Source: a virus
Strand: one strand, 5' to 3'
Length of the DNA: 44,731 bases
IMG/VR virus record: IMGVR_UViG_3300021088_000019
Coordinates: 1-44,731 of that record
The notes under the pieces are model-generated. The model had not been told where the DNA came from. It saw nothing but the letters and a program-made list of their open reading frames with translations, and did not search any database. Positions 13,059-19,579 of the stretch are shown one piece after another. Position 1 is the stretch's first letter. Each line of letters begins with the position of its first letter. The translations under genes were made by a program, and so were the position numbers.

Positions 13059-14282
13059 TCAGTCCAGAGGAACCTGTGGTTCTTCTTTGGCTGTCTTTGG
13101 CCAGATGTCGCGGTCCATGATTCCTACGCCATCCTCCCAGCGATGATTTCCGAGACTCTCGATGTTGATGATGTTCATAAACTGCTTTCCGTTTTTCTCC
13201 TTCTTGGCGACAACGAAGGTGGCCAACTGACCCACAGCGCTTTGTGTTAGGTACTGCCAGAGGCTTCCATCGGAGAGCTTGAAGTTGTCGAACGAAGAGA
13301 GCGTAAGGGCGCGGTCGTGCTGGTCGAGCATTCCCACTTCCTTGTAATCGCGCTTTTCCTTGGTTTTCTTGTCTACAACGCGCTTCACAATGCCGTGAAT
13401 GTAATCAGTGTCCGGGCCATCACCTGTTTTAGGCTCAGGAGGCGCAGCGGAGGGCACTGGCGGTAGATTGATGCCCCCCGTTGGAATTTGCGCCCTTGGA
13501 ACTAACTCGGCTTTCTTGGATTCGTGCTCGGCAATCTTCTGCTTGGCGACGGCCTGCGCCGCTGCCCTACTTCCCGAGCCATCGCCGTTGTCATGCTCAA
13601 CAATGTCCTCAATGTCTTGGGTGAAGATGCCGGAGGAGCGCGTAGCCGCAATAACCGCGTCGATCTTGGCCCGTTTCTTGGCCATCTTGAGGATGGTATT
13701 TTTCTGCGTGGGGATGTCGTCATTGTAGGATTTCTCGGTGCTTTGTCCCTCAATGGATTTATCGCCATCAGGAAACTTCGCCCCACAGCCGTCCTTCTTC
13801 TTCCAGCAAGTCCACCCACCACCCCACTCTTCTTTGCCGCGAATAATGGCTTCCTTGCCGCACAGGGGACACTTCCGGCGGTTATCCCGATAGAGGTATT
13901 TGCCCTCAAAGGAATTGCAGGAGCCGTAGCCCGCGCCTATAAAACGTTCATCCCGTCGCGTTTTAAGGATGCACTTCACCGTGTAGTCGAACAGTTCCGG
14001 CTTGGTGTCGAAGCGCTCCACAGACTTCTCGATGATGTAGTCGTCGGAAAGTCCGTAGATTTCGCAGAGCTTGTCCGCTCCCGGCTTTAGCAGGGTAGGC
14101 TTTGGTGTGCCTGGAATTGTTCCAAAGTCCTCATCGGGCACCAGATATTCCTTGATGAAAGATTGAAACTCCGCTAGGCGCTGCTTCGCCATCGCAATGT
14201 TCATCACCGGCATCAGCACTAAAGATTCAGCGGCTGGAACGATCTCCGCATCGATTCGTGTGATTGCTCCGTTTTCGCTCAA
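13059..14282 (-). CDS. Putative ssDNA-annealing or recombination protein with zinc ribbon and OB-like C-terminus (407 aa)
   Basis: The start at TTG 14282 overlaps the upstream stop (TTGA) five bases after GGGAGGG; a frame to 14447 would overlap the neighbour. The block KEYLVPDEDFGTIPGTPKPT, then LLKPGADKLCEIYGL and later NTILKMAKKRAKIDAVI, belongs to a widespread phage/bacterial family often next to recombination genes. A zinc ribbon (C138, C141, C159, C166) is inserted. The C-terminal ~90 residues look like an OB fold (YIHGIVKRV, ALTLSSFDNF, NGKQFMNII). Probably binds single-stranded DNA; activity is inferred. Confidence 0.7.
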   Translation of the reverse strand: MSENGAITRIDAEIVPAAESLVLMPVMNIAMAKQRLAEFQSFIKEYLVPDEDFGTIPGTPKPTLLKPGADKLCEIYGLSDDYIIEKSVERFDTKPELFDYTVKCILKTRRDERFIGAGYGSCNSFEGKYLYRDNRRKCPLCGKEAIIRGKEEWGGGWTCWKKKDGCGAKFPDGDKSIEGQSTEKSYNDDIPTQKNTILKMAKKRAKIDAVIAATRSSGIFTQDIEDIVEHDNGDGSGSRAAAQAVAKQKIAEHESKKAELVPRAQIPTGGINLPPVPSAAPPEPKTGDGPDTDYIHGIVKRVVDKKTKEKRDYKEVGMLDQHDRALTLSSFDNFKLSDGSLWQYLTQSAVGQLATFVVAKKEKNGKQFMNIINIESLGNHRWEDGVGIMDRDIWPKTAKEEPQVPLD

Positions 14283-14560
14283 GCTGCCCTCCCCAACATG
14301 TTTTCCCTGCACAGCGACAAAGCCTTGTTCCACAGCAAAGAGGACACCTCGAACCGGACGCGCCACGGCAAGCTCAAATCCAGCCAGACGTACTGGTGGG
14401 CACTGAGCAGGATTCGTGAGGCCTCTTTGTTTTGCATCCGTGCGCAATGGCTCAGCAGTTGCTGGAAGTCAGGGCACTCACACACCCTTTTCAGGCAATC
14501 AGGGCAGTAGCCCTCATCTATTTCTCCGGTGAAGTGGGCTAGCTCAGTTTGCTGGTCCAT
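14279..14560 (-). CDS. Zinc-knuckle protein (93 aa)
   Basis: The start at ATG 14560 follows AGGAGATG; the ORF continues upstream to 14668 but that DNA is used by a 59-aa gene in another frame. CPDCLKRVCECPDF near residue 20 gives four cysteines for a zinc site; the rest is helical (LLSHCARMQNKEASRILL). Coupled by TTGA to the 407-aa gene, so it may assist the same DNA process. Confidence 0.75.
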   Translation of the reverse strand: MDQQTELAHFTGEIDEGYCPDCLKRVCECPDFQQLLSHCARMQNKEASRILLSAHQYVWLDLSLPWRVRFEVSSLLWNKALSLCRENMLGRAA

Positions 14561-14723
14561 TTGGCATCTCCTGTGCTTCTCTTTGGCGCGTCTCGCGGAA
14601 CATAAGGCGTAGCTCGATGCGCGTAGCGATGCTCTCGCTGACAGCCTGAATGTCCTCGCTGCGCTCAAAGAATCCGGCCACGAAGTTCTCGATTTGCTCT
14701 TTCTGCTGCTTGCTCAAGGTCAT
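14544..14723 (-). CDS. 59-aa helical protein
   Basis: ATG 14723 overlaps the preceding stop (ATGA). The frame is open to TGA 14544 and overlaps the start of the zinc-knuckle gene, carrying its ribosome-binding site. Acidic helix with IENFVAGFFERSEDIQAVSE. Function unknown. Confidence 0.65.
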   Translation of the reverse strand: MTLSKQQKEQIENFVAGFFERSEDIQAVSESIATRIELRLMFRETRQREAQEMPNGPAN

Positions 14724-14875
14724 GCGCCCTCCACGAAATGCTTAATGTCCCTTGCGCGCTGAAGGGCATTTTCTACGGCCTGAAGCGACTGCGATAATTC
14801 ATTGCGCGTTTTGGCTAGGACGGCTATTTGCAAAACCAAGTCAGAAAGAATCTGCCCCTTTTGCTGTATCGTCAC
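14720..14875 (-). CDS. 51-aa coiled-coil-like protein
   Basis: GTG 14875 overlaps the upstream stop (GTGA) and the TGA overlaps the next ATG. The sequence is one long helix with heptad-like Leu (LVLQIAVLAKTRNELSQSL). May form a dimer. Function unknown. Confidence 0.65.
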   Translation of the reverse strand: MTIQQKGQILSDLVLQIAVLAKTRNELSQSLQAVENALQRARDIKHFVEGA

Positions 14876-15120
14876 GCTCGCCTCCGCTCTTGCGCTTCAC
14901 ATGGCACCCGTGTAGGCGGCTTAGGCCTCGCGTGACACGCCGTTTCACAAAGTTCTACGCCTAGGGCCTTGTCGCGCTTCGCCTGTAAGCCCATCCTCAG
15001 CAAGTGCCTGCAAGCCTCATCAAAGACGCGCCGGTCATCCGCAACCATGAAGCGCCTGATTTCTTCTCGCATCTCGTCTGTGAGCCTCAGGCGCACAACG
15101 TGCATAAGCTTTTGCTCCAT
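14872..15120 (-). CDS. Ribbon-helix-helix-like protein (82 aa), first gene of the leftward operon
   Basis: The N-terminus has the short strand VVRLRLT followed by DEMREEIRRFMVADDRRVFD and EACRHLLRMGL, the strand-helix-helix order of CopG/Arc-type repressors. The basic C-terminal extension (about residues 60-82) is atypical. ATG 15120 is the first start of the leftward run of early genes, 158 bases from the divergent plus-strand gene. It probably binds operators in this control region, perhaps its own promoter. Confidence 0.65.
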   Translation of the reverse strand: MEQKLMHVVRLRLTDEMREEIRRFMVADDRRVFDEACRHLLRMGLQAKRDKALGVELCETACHARPKPPTRVPCEAQERRRA

Positions 15121-15278
15121 CTGCTAGCTCCAAAAGGGGGGTTCTTGGGGCTTGCAAACCCACTCCAATGTCTGTTTGGCCCGACCTTCTGCTTGCTATA
15201 CCAACCAACTAAACTTTGGCTATTGACAAGCTGTTCACGTAACGTTAAAAAGCCGTCCGCACCGAACCCGGAGGCCAC
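15121..15278. promoter_or_regulatory. Divergent control region between leftward and rightward genes
   Basis: 158 bases between the RHH-like gene (minus) and the 94-aa gene (plus). The plus promoter is listed separately. No convincing minus-strand -35/-10 pair was found; TATAGC at 15202-15197 (minus) has a poor -35. The palindrome TAACGTTA (15240-15247) overlaps the plus -10 and could be an operator. Confidence 0.4.
15223..15251 (+). promoter_or_regulatory. Sigma70-like promoter with an overlapping palindrome
   Basis: TTGACA (15223-15228), a 17-base spacer, then TAAAAA (15246-15251), giving a start near 15258 and a leader of about 20 bases to the GTG at 15279. The perfect palindrome TAACGTTA (15240-15247) overlaps the -10, which is a usual place for a repressor site. 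Confidence 0.6.
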
Positions 15279-15563
15279 GTGAATCTTCCGCCGACGCAGT
15301 ACCTTGTTGAGTGTTCCGTTTCAGCGTTGCAAGAATTGGAATTGAAATCCCTCGACCTAGCCGCGCAGTGCGAAAAACGCGCCAAGCGAGAACTAGCAGA
15401 AGCTGTCTCGTGGAGGGGCCGCGCCGACGTGTACCGCTTCCTGATTGACCATCGAGACGACTTGGTGGATTTGGCAAAGCTGGTGGCAGACGGAAAACAG
15501 CGAATATTGCACTTCACATCGCTGGACACCGATGACATTTTGCTGTGGAGCAAAACGGCGTGA
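15279..15563 (+). CDS. Plus-strand helical protein in the control region (94 aa)
   Basis: GTG 15279 follows a good ribosome-binding site (CCGGAGG, four bases away). Acidic-basic helical protein (ELKSLDLAAQCEKRAKRE, YRFLIDHRDDLVDLAKLV) without recognised domain. Its own promoter, opposite orientation to the rest of the genome and operator-like surroundings suggest a regulator or early antagonist, but no DNA-binding motif is visible. Confidence 0.75.
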   Translation: MNLPPTQYLVECSVSALQELELKSLDLAAQCEKRAKRELAEAVSWRGRADVYRFLIDHRDDLVDLAKLVADGKQRILHFTSLDTDDILLWSKTA

Positions 15564-15565
15564 TA

Positions 15566-15588
15566 TGTTAACTGGAACGTAGTTAACA
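15566..15588. promoter_or_regulatory. Inverted repeat TGTTAACT-N7-AGTTAACA
   Basis: Perfect 8-bp arms with a 7-base spacer begin three bases after the 94-aa gene. Spacing of about two helical turns between arms fits a dimeric regulator site. It lacks a following T-run, so an intrinsic terminator is less likely. Confidence 0.6.
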
Positions 15589-15649
15589 ATAAGCCGTAGA
15601 AAAGACTGGCTTTTTGAGTTTTAGTACTTGCTAACTGGCTGTAGAATGA

Positions 15650-15683
15650 AGAAGTTACGCATGGTACTAGAACTATAACTTCT
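15650..15683. promoter_or_regulatory. Inverted repeat AGAAGTTA-N18-TAACTTCT
   Basis: Perfect 8-bp arms at 15650-15657 and 15676-15683. Lies between two convergent genes. The TATAAC at 15674-15679 inside the right arm could be a -10 element. It may be an operator or a bidirectional stem-loop; no U-run follows. Confidence 0.45.
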
Positions 15684-15702
15684 GGGACCCAAGTATTATT
15701 TA

Positions 15703-15722
15703 CATGACGCTGGGAGGTCATG
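15703..15722 (-). terminator. Weak stem-loop after the RHH repressor-like gene
   Basis: CATGAC and GTCATG (15703-15708, 15717-15722) flank an 8-base loop. On the minus strand it falls just after the stop at 15726 and is followed by TAAATAATA. A short stem with an AT-rich tail, so only a possible weak terminator. Confidence 0.35.
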
Positions 15723-15725
15723 GGC

Positions 15726-15887
15726 TTAGGCCGCTGCTTTCTGTCGGTTGGAAATGTCGTTCAGGACGCAGAGCCGAACATATTCAGAGAGGCGAAGATT
15801 GAGTTTCTTGGCCTGATTGTCAATCAGCCTTCGCTCTGCCGGGGTAGCGCGAAAGCCTGTTGTCTTGGTTTTGTTTTCCCTTGGCAT
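15726..15887 (-). CDS. Ribbon-helix-helix DNA-binding protein (53 aa)
   Basis: Found on the minus strand, ATG 15887 to TAA 15726. The sequence TKTTGFRATPAERRLIDNQA then KKLNLRLSEYVRLCVL is the strand-helix-helix pattern of MobC-like and Arc/CopG-like proteins (short beta strand, helix with LSEYVR). Length suits a minimal RHH repressor. It stands alone between the late terminator and the early genes, with AGTACT and GTTAA motifs around it. I infer a phage regulator, possibly autoregulated; no strong ribosome-binding site is seen. Confidence 0.75.
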   Translation of the reverse strand: MPRENKTKTTGFRATPAERRLIDNQAKKLNLRLSEYVRLCVLNDISNRQKAAA

Positions 15888-15903
15888 GTGAGCAGTGTCT
15901 ACA

Positions 15904-15966
15904 TTTGTTAAACTATTGTCAACGAAAATCTGGGGTATAGTACTAAAAAGGTTGTGGAAAAGTACT
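15904..15966. promoter_or_regulatory. Upstream region of the RHH gene with repeated AGTACT sites
   Basis: Contains TTGACA on the minus strand (15922-15917) as a possible -35 for the RHH gene, although no good -10 is found. TTTTAGTACT (minus, 15948-15939) matches a plus-strand copy at 15619-15628 on the far side of the gene, and a third AGTACT lies at 15961-15966. The flanking palindromes may be binding sites. Confidence 0.4.
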
Positions 15967-15975
15967 CTTAGGGCA

Positions 15976-16010
15976 CAAAAACAAAAGGGGCCAGCGCCGA
16001 GCTAGCCCCT
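15976..16010 (-). terminator. Strong intrinsic terminator of the late operon
   Basis: On the minus strand a 10-bp stem (AGGGGCTAGC / GCTGGCCCCT core, one G-U pair, TCGGC loop; 16010-15986) is followed by TTTTGTTTTTG. The plus reading has a mismatch in place of the G-U, so the structure favours minus transcription. It lies 32 bases after the last gene of the lysis region and marks the end of the late transcript. Confidence 0.88.
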
Positions 16011-16041
16011 CCGACCCTTCTTTCCTAACCTATTACAACGG

Positions 16042-16212
16042 TTAAGGCTTCACGCCGCAATCGCGCAAGAATTGTATATCCTCAGAGGTTAGCGCCCAGA
16101 GATTCGGTACAGTTTTTGTCTCTTTTTGACGAGCCCATTCCATGAATTCTCTCATTTGCTCAAGTTCTGCTGCTTTCCGCTTCTCGCTGAATGCTTGCTC
16201 ATACGGTGGCAT
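16042..16212 (-). CDS. 56-aa helical protein, last gene of the late operon
   Basis: Two ATGs (16215, 16212) follow GAAGGAG; the second has the better spacing. The product is a charged helix (KRKAAELEQMREFMEWAR) ending in a hydrophobic patch. It overlaps the stop of the HNH gene (ATGA type) and precedes the terminator. Function unknown. Confidence 0.7.
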   Translation of the reverse strand: MPPYEQAFSEKRKAAELEQMREFMEWARQKETKTVPNLWALTSEDIQFLRDCGVKP

Positions 16213-16671
16213 CATCTCTCCTTCGGCAGCGGTCCCACATATTTCTCGTAGGCGCTGGGCCAATCTACCATAATAGCCTTTTGCGCGGTCGCCAGATCAA
16301 GCGTCTTGTCGATGCAGACTAGGTGCTTGAGCTTGTTTTCCAGGGCATCTTTCCAGTGGAACTCTGGGGCCATCTGGACCCACAGGTTACGCTCATCGTC
16401 CAGGCCGCCGAGCTCAAGCGGGAGCAAATGGTCTATTTCCATCTTTTCAGCCAGCGGGCATGGTTTGACCTGGTACTCCGCGCAGACATGTTTCTTCATC
16501 GCGGGAGTGGTTTTGCGATAGGGTTTGGTGCGGAAGGACTTGGCGCAGATTTGCTTGGCATCGCTGGTGCACGACACCCGGAGTCAATGCAGGGTCTGGC
16601 TTGGCCTGCCCGTAGGCGCACGAAGCCAGCAGCAGAAACGCGCTAGCCAATCTTCTTAGCTGCTTGCCCAA
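16212..16671 (-). pseudogene. Exported HNH nuclease-like protein, split by a one-base frameshift
   Basis: From TTG 16671 (GGGAGG five bases upstream) one frame encodes a signal peptide with a lipobox-like LASC (MGKQLRRLASAFLLLASC) and KPDPALTPGV. About 16573 the homologous continuation moves to the next frame: SDAKQICAKSFRT, then IDHLLPLELGGLDDERNLW, the HNH core, and LVCIDKTLDL. The full span is 460 bases, one more than a whole number of codons. Secreted proteins with DPALTPG followed by an HNH domain are a known type. Either the gene is broken, the base is a sequencing error, or a shift is programmed; a GTG at 16577 could start the HNH part alone. Confidence 0.72.
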
Positions 16672-16792
16672 TGACCCCTCCCGCCGCACCGAGCGCAGCC
16701 GCGGCCTTTTTCTCGACGTAGCCGCCCCACATAAAACCGCCATAGCCACCTGCCAGCAAACAAGCAACCGCTAGAACGAGATACCAAATCAT
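16643..16792 (-). CDS. 49-aa membrane protein with glycine-rich span
   Basis: ATG 16792 stands four bases after AAGGAGG, one of the best ribosome-binding sites here. It begins MIWYLVLAVACLLAGGYGG, a single membrane segment, followed by an Ala/Gly-rich helix ending KKIG. In the lysis region, so a holin-related or pinholin-like role is possible. Ends inside the start of the exported HNH gene. Confidence 0.75.
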   Translation of the reverse strand: MIWYLVLAVACLLAGGYGGFMWGGYVEKKAAAALGAAGGVIGQAAKKIG

Positions 16793-16801
16793 ATTTCCTC
16801 C

Positions 16802-17434
16802 TTAGTGTTTTGCTGCTATGTAGCCTATGGCCCCGCCAATCACGATGTACTCCATCGCCTTCCAAGTCCTGTGCCACACACTTCCCCCTTTGACCGCTAC
16901 CTGTAAGGCGGTGTTCTCTGTTTTCAGCGAGTCTATTTGCTTCTGCGCGAGGACGGCTTCCTGTTCCCGCGTGGCAGCGTCGGCGGTGAGTTTCGCGTTT
17001 TGGAGCTTGCAATCCTCACAAGCCTGGATGTAGGCTTTCGCCTGTGGGAAATCAATTGAAGAAACTTGTGCAACGGTGGCTGGATTCGGATTGGCGGGCG
17101 TTGCTGCTGGCGTTGACAGGACTATGGGTTGTTTTAAGCCCATCAGCGATGCAATCAGCGAAGCCGTTTGTGCTGGCGTATTTGCTGATTGAAATCGTGT
17201 ATCGAGTGCTTTCAATTGTTGTTGATATTGGCTGTCCCTGTCCGCCATCTGCTTCTGTAAATCGCTGACCTGCTGAGAGTATTGCTGCTGGAGCTGTTTC
17301 TGCGTGTCTTGCACCGCCTGCGCTACGGCCTGTTCGCGTATCTTTGCGTCATGCTCATGCAATCCGACCGCGCCAACAATCACCAGCAGGACAGCCGCGC
17401 CAATCTCCAGCCAGGTTAAAGGGCGAATAGTCAT
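16802..17434 (-). CDS. Spanin-like protein: N-terminal membrane anchor and coiled coil (210 aa)
   Basis: Residues 8-25 (WLEIGAAVLLVIVGAVGL) form an anchor, 30-85 a Gln-rich coiled coil (QDTQKQLQQQYSQQVSDLQK), 115-180 an Ala-rich helix with CEDC, and the last 20 residues (YIVIGGAIGYIAAK) a second hydrophobic segment. The first part resembles inner-membrane spanins; the second segment is unusual and could give a hairpin or both membranes. It overlaps the previous stop (ATGA). Membrane disruption in lysis is inferred. Confidence 0.65.
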   Translation of the reverse strand: MTIRPLTWLEIGAAVLLVIVGAVGLHEHDAKIREQAVAQAVQDTQKQLQQQYSQQVSDLQKQMADRDSQYQQQLKALDTRFQSANTPAQTASLIASLMGLKQPIVLSTPAATPANPNPATVAQVSSIDFPQAKAYIQACEDCKLQNAKLTADAATREQEAVLAQKQIDSLKTENTALQVAVKGGSVWHRTWKAMEYIVIGGAIGYIAAKH

Positions 17435-17700
17435 GGCGGCGATGTCCCCGGAGGCGTTGTGGATTTAGTTCCAAAAGCGGCGGTCACGCGGTTTACGCCG
17501 TACAGCGTGCCGATGAACAGTACCAGCCCACCGAAGTCCGGTAGAGTGGTAGTTTTCCAGACGATGCGCGATACCCATCCAAGCGAAAAAGCGACCACGA
17601 AGCCCGTCGCTACACGCGAAAAGCTAGGTTGGTCGCCATCACTGAATACTCCACGCCAAAATGGTGTGTTCATAGGGGGCTGGGAGCCCTCACCTTTCAT
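17431..17700 (-). CDS. Two-span membrane protein (89 aa), lysis region
   Basis: ATG 17700 overlaps the previous stop (ATGA). Hydrophobic segments near residues 31-46 (ATGFVVAFSLGWVSRIVW) and 58-70 (GLVLFIGTLYGVN) suggest a hairpin topology, with a Pro-rich end (TTPPGTSPP). Candidate holin or antiholin by size, topology and location. Confidence 0.7.
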   Translation of the reverse strand: MKGEGSQPPMNTPFWRGVFSDGDQPSFSRVATGFVVAFSLGWVSRIVWKTTTLPDFGGLVLFIGTLYGVNRVTAAFGTKSTTPPGTSPP

Positions 17701-17945
17701 CGCAAACTTGCCATGTAAGCCTTTGAAAAGTAGCGCACGCTGAAGTGAATCAAGCCCCAGATGAGCAGTGGCAGCGTTACCCAGAACGGCACATAGCGGC
17801 AGACGGCCTGCGTCAGCATGGGAATGTCGTGTTTCTTGTCAATGCCCGCCCACAGCTCCCACACGCCGAAAGCCACCGCCCAGAACAGCCAGAACATGCA
17901 GCGCCAAAGGGTCCAATGCGTGGATAGGCCGGGAAGAGTCGTCAT
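17697..17945 (-). CDS. Two-span membrane protein (82 aa), lysis region
   Basis: The start at ATG 17945 overlaps the stop of the upstream gene; a longer frame to 18083 would lie over that gene. Membrane segments at about 15-33 (MFWLFWAVAFGVWELW) and 52-68 (VPFWVTLPLLIWGLIHF). Size and context fit a holin-like protein. One of three small membrane proteins in a row. Confidence 0.7.
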   Translation of the reverse strand: MTTLPGLSTHWTLWRCMFWLFWAVAFGVWELWAGIDKKHDIPMLTQAVCRYVPFWVTLPLLIWGLIHFSVRYFSKAYMASLR

Positions 17946-18130
17946 CGCAGTACCGGATGACGCGGCCAGTAGCCGCCCAGCAGCCCTGTGAAACTGAGCA
18001 ACCAAATAATGCAGATCACCACGATAATGACAATGGCGATGTTCTTGAACGGCTGCGGAATGGGCAGCAACGTGACCAGCCAATAGAGCAGGCCCATCAC
18101 AATCACCGCTACGAGAAGTTCGATTAACAT
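17942..18130 (-). CDS. Thivi_2564-type small membrane protein, holin candidate (62 aa)
   Basis: The pattern LLYWLVTLLPIPQPFKNIAI then VIIVVICIIWLL, with two membrane helices separated by a LPIPxPFK turn, is characteristic of a small phage/bacterial membrane family that I know as Thivi_2564-like. It starts at ATG 18130, overlapping the upstream TAA (TAATG), after GGAGAAAA. Holin activity is a reasonable guess from size and lysis neighbourhood. Confidence 0.75.
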   Translation of the reverse strand: MLIELLVAVIVMGLLYWLVTLLPIPQPFKNIAIVIIVVICIIWLLSFTGLLGGYWPRHPVLR

Positions 18131-18573
18131 TAATTTTCTCCAGTCAAAGCATCTTGTACTTGCTGGGAATTGTTTGGCCTGTCGCCCGCAATCTCGATGT
18201 CGCACTCGCCGCGCTCGATTGGCCCTTGTGCTTTGGCCCAGAAGTCATCAAACATCTGGCGGGAATTGCCGATGAAGTTTGCTTCCGGCATGGAGCCTCC
18301 GAGCAGGATGCACCCGCGAGTGTCTGCCGCCGTGTTGCCCCAGTGGATTTCAATCTCGCTGCGCCCGGGCACATCCACGAGCTGCGGAACCAGCCGTCCA
18401 AAGTGTGGCGAGGGATACGACACCAGTTTGTAGGTGCCGAGAGGGATAGCGGAGCCGGGCAGACCGTCACGAACAGGAAGCTCTAGCGTCCAGCAGAAAC
18501 GCTCGCCGTCTATGGATAGCTCCCCTTCTGTGCTTACGTCAGTGAAAGTAAAACGTTCTACTTTTAGGTGCAT
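18130..18573 (-). CDS. DUF5675-like protein, candidate lysis or cell-wall protein (147 aa)
   Basis: Key family features are visible: GELSIDGERFCWTLE, IPLGTYKLV, SPHFGRLVPQLVDVPGR, IHWGNTAADTRGCILLGG. The GN.A.DTxGC(I/V) block with Cys and His recalls the L,D-transpeptidase-like active site, but no activity is established for this family. As no classical endolysin is present and holin-like genes follow, this is the best endolysin-position candidate. It begins at ATG 18573. Confidence 0.8.
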   Translation of the reverse strand: MHLKVERFTFTDVSTEGELSIDGERFCWTLELPVRDGLPGSAIPLGTYKLVSYPSPHFGRLVPQLVDVPGRSEIEIHWGNTAADTRGCILLGGSMPEANFIGNSRQMFDDFWAKAQGPIERGECDIEIAGDRPNNSQQVQDALTGEN

Positions 18574-19123
18574 GTTGATGAGAGAACCCCGCTAGTAATA
18601 GGAAAAGGCCAACACATGCGAACGTGGGAAACCACAGATTCAAGCTGTGCCACTTTGGAAGCTCCCAGCCAACAGCGTACCCATAGCTGAAAACCGCCAA
18701 CATGACCCACAGCGCCAGCAAAGTTGCGTACACCATCTGGTCCAGCAGCATGAAAGGCACGGTGAATATCAGCGAAGTGGCCGCCAGCATGAACACAGCG
18801 CCCTGCACGATGGCGATTGCTGAATTGACTGTCGGAGGTCCGGGGAGGGCCAGATAAACCAGCCACGCCGTTCCTATTGCGATAATTCCAGAGGCCCAGC
18901 GTGGCCTGCCGATGTTGAGCGCGGCGGCGAGATTCCAAGGTCTGAGCAGGGCGAACGTCAGCTTGTAGCCGAACGCCTCTACGTCCTGGTGGCAGAGCTG
19001 GAAAGCCAGTTCGATACCCAGCGTGGTCAGCAGCTCTGCCGATAGATACAGCCGTAAGGGTCTACCCTTTGCCCTTGCTAGGGCTATCAGGATGCTGAGA
19101 AGTAGCAGGCTGGGGCGTAGCAT
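18539..19123 (-). CDS. Polytopic membrane protein (194 aa)
   Basis: Five to six hydrophobic segments, for example LRPSLLLLSILIALARA at the start, GIIAIGTAWLVYLALPG, AVFMLAATSLIFTVPFMLL and ACVGLFLLLAGF. The first ~60 bases overlap the previous gene and the last 35 overlap the DUF5675 gene in other frames. Phage genes of this shape are often unassigned inner-membrane proteins. It might be lysis-associated or modify the host envelope. Confidence 0.72.
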   Translation of the reverse strand: MLRPSLLLLSILIALARAKGRPLRLYLSAELLTTLGIELAFQLCHQDVEAFGYKLTFALLRPWNLAAALNIGRPRWASGIIAIGTAWLVYLALPGPPTVNSAIAIVQGAVFMLAATSLIFTVPFMLLDQMVYATLLALWVMLAVFSYGYAVGWELPKWHSLNLWFPTFACVGLFLLLAGFSHQHAPKSRTFYFH

Positions 19124-19250
19124 CTAGCTCGTAGGTCACTCCTTCCACAAGATATTCAATGTCTTTCGGCTTGGACTGCCAAAGCGTTTTGCCGTCCGCC
19201 GTTTTACTCAGCAGCGTTCCTAGAAATGACCCCGGTAATGGTGAGCCCAT
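19062..19250 (-). CDS. Hypothetical protein (62 aa)
   Basis: ATG 19250 follows AAGGAGAATTAAC. The sequence has TADGKTLWQSKPKDIEYLVE then GVTYELD, suggesting a small beta domain, and a Ser/Pro/Gly-rich tail. The 3' 62 bases overlap the membrane protein gene. No family recognised. Confidence 0.65.
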   Translation of the reverse strand: MGSPLPGSFLGTLLSKTADGKTLWQSKPKDIEYLVEGVTYELDATPQPATSQHPDSPSKGKG

Positions 19251-19263
19251 GTTAATTCTCCTT

Positions 19264-19557
19264 TTAGTCGTCTTTGCGAGTTTGAACTGTTCCCATCTTG
19301 CGCTGGTCAGTCATACCGATAAATTGCTCCATGCGAATCAAGATCCTGTCCAGCCGCTCGATAATCTCGTCTTGCTTTTCGGTATGGAGGTCGTGTTTTT
19401 CCTGCCAATCTTCGATATTTTTAACTCGCCAGTGAAAGTCTCGCCACACCCTCACAGCTATTAAGAGGCACGCCAAGCCCCCGATAACGTTCCCCAGGTT
19501 GATGGTCCAATCGAACTTCAGACCTCCACTGTCGAGGAAAATCATGCATAGAGTCAT
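19264..19557 (-). CDS. Membrane-anchored coiled-coil protein (97 aa)
   Basis: One membrane helix at about residues 20-38 (LGNVIGGLACLLIAVRVW) followed by a coiled coil (IEDWQEKHDLHTEKQDEIIE) and a charged tail. This shape occurs in many phage lysis regions next to spikes. It may be a holin partner or spanin-like; the function is unproven. The first possible start is used. Confidence 0.7.
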   Translation of the reverse strand: MTLCMIFLDSGGLKFDWTINLGNVIGGLACLLIAVRVWRDFHWRVKNIEDWQEKHDLHTEKQDEIIERLDRILIRMEQFIGMTDQRKMGTVQTRKDD

Positions 19558-19579
19558 TGGGCTTGGGCCTCATTTGCTC

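Noticed and set aside
15720-15911. Plus-strand 63-codon frame over the RHH gene
   Set aside because: The minus strand encodes a clear ribbon-helix-helix protein in the same bases; the plus frame has no domain.
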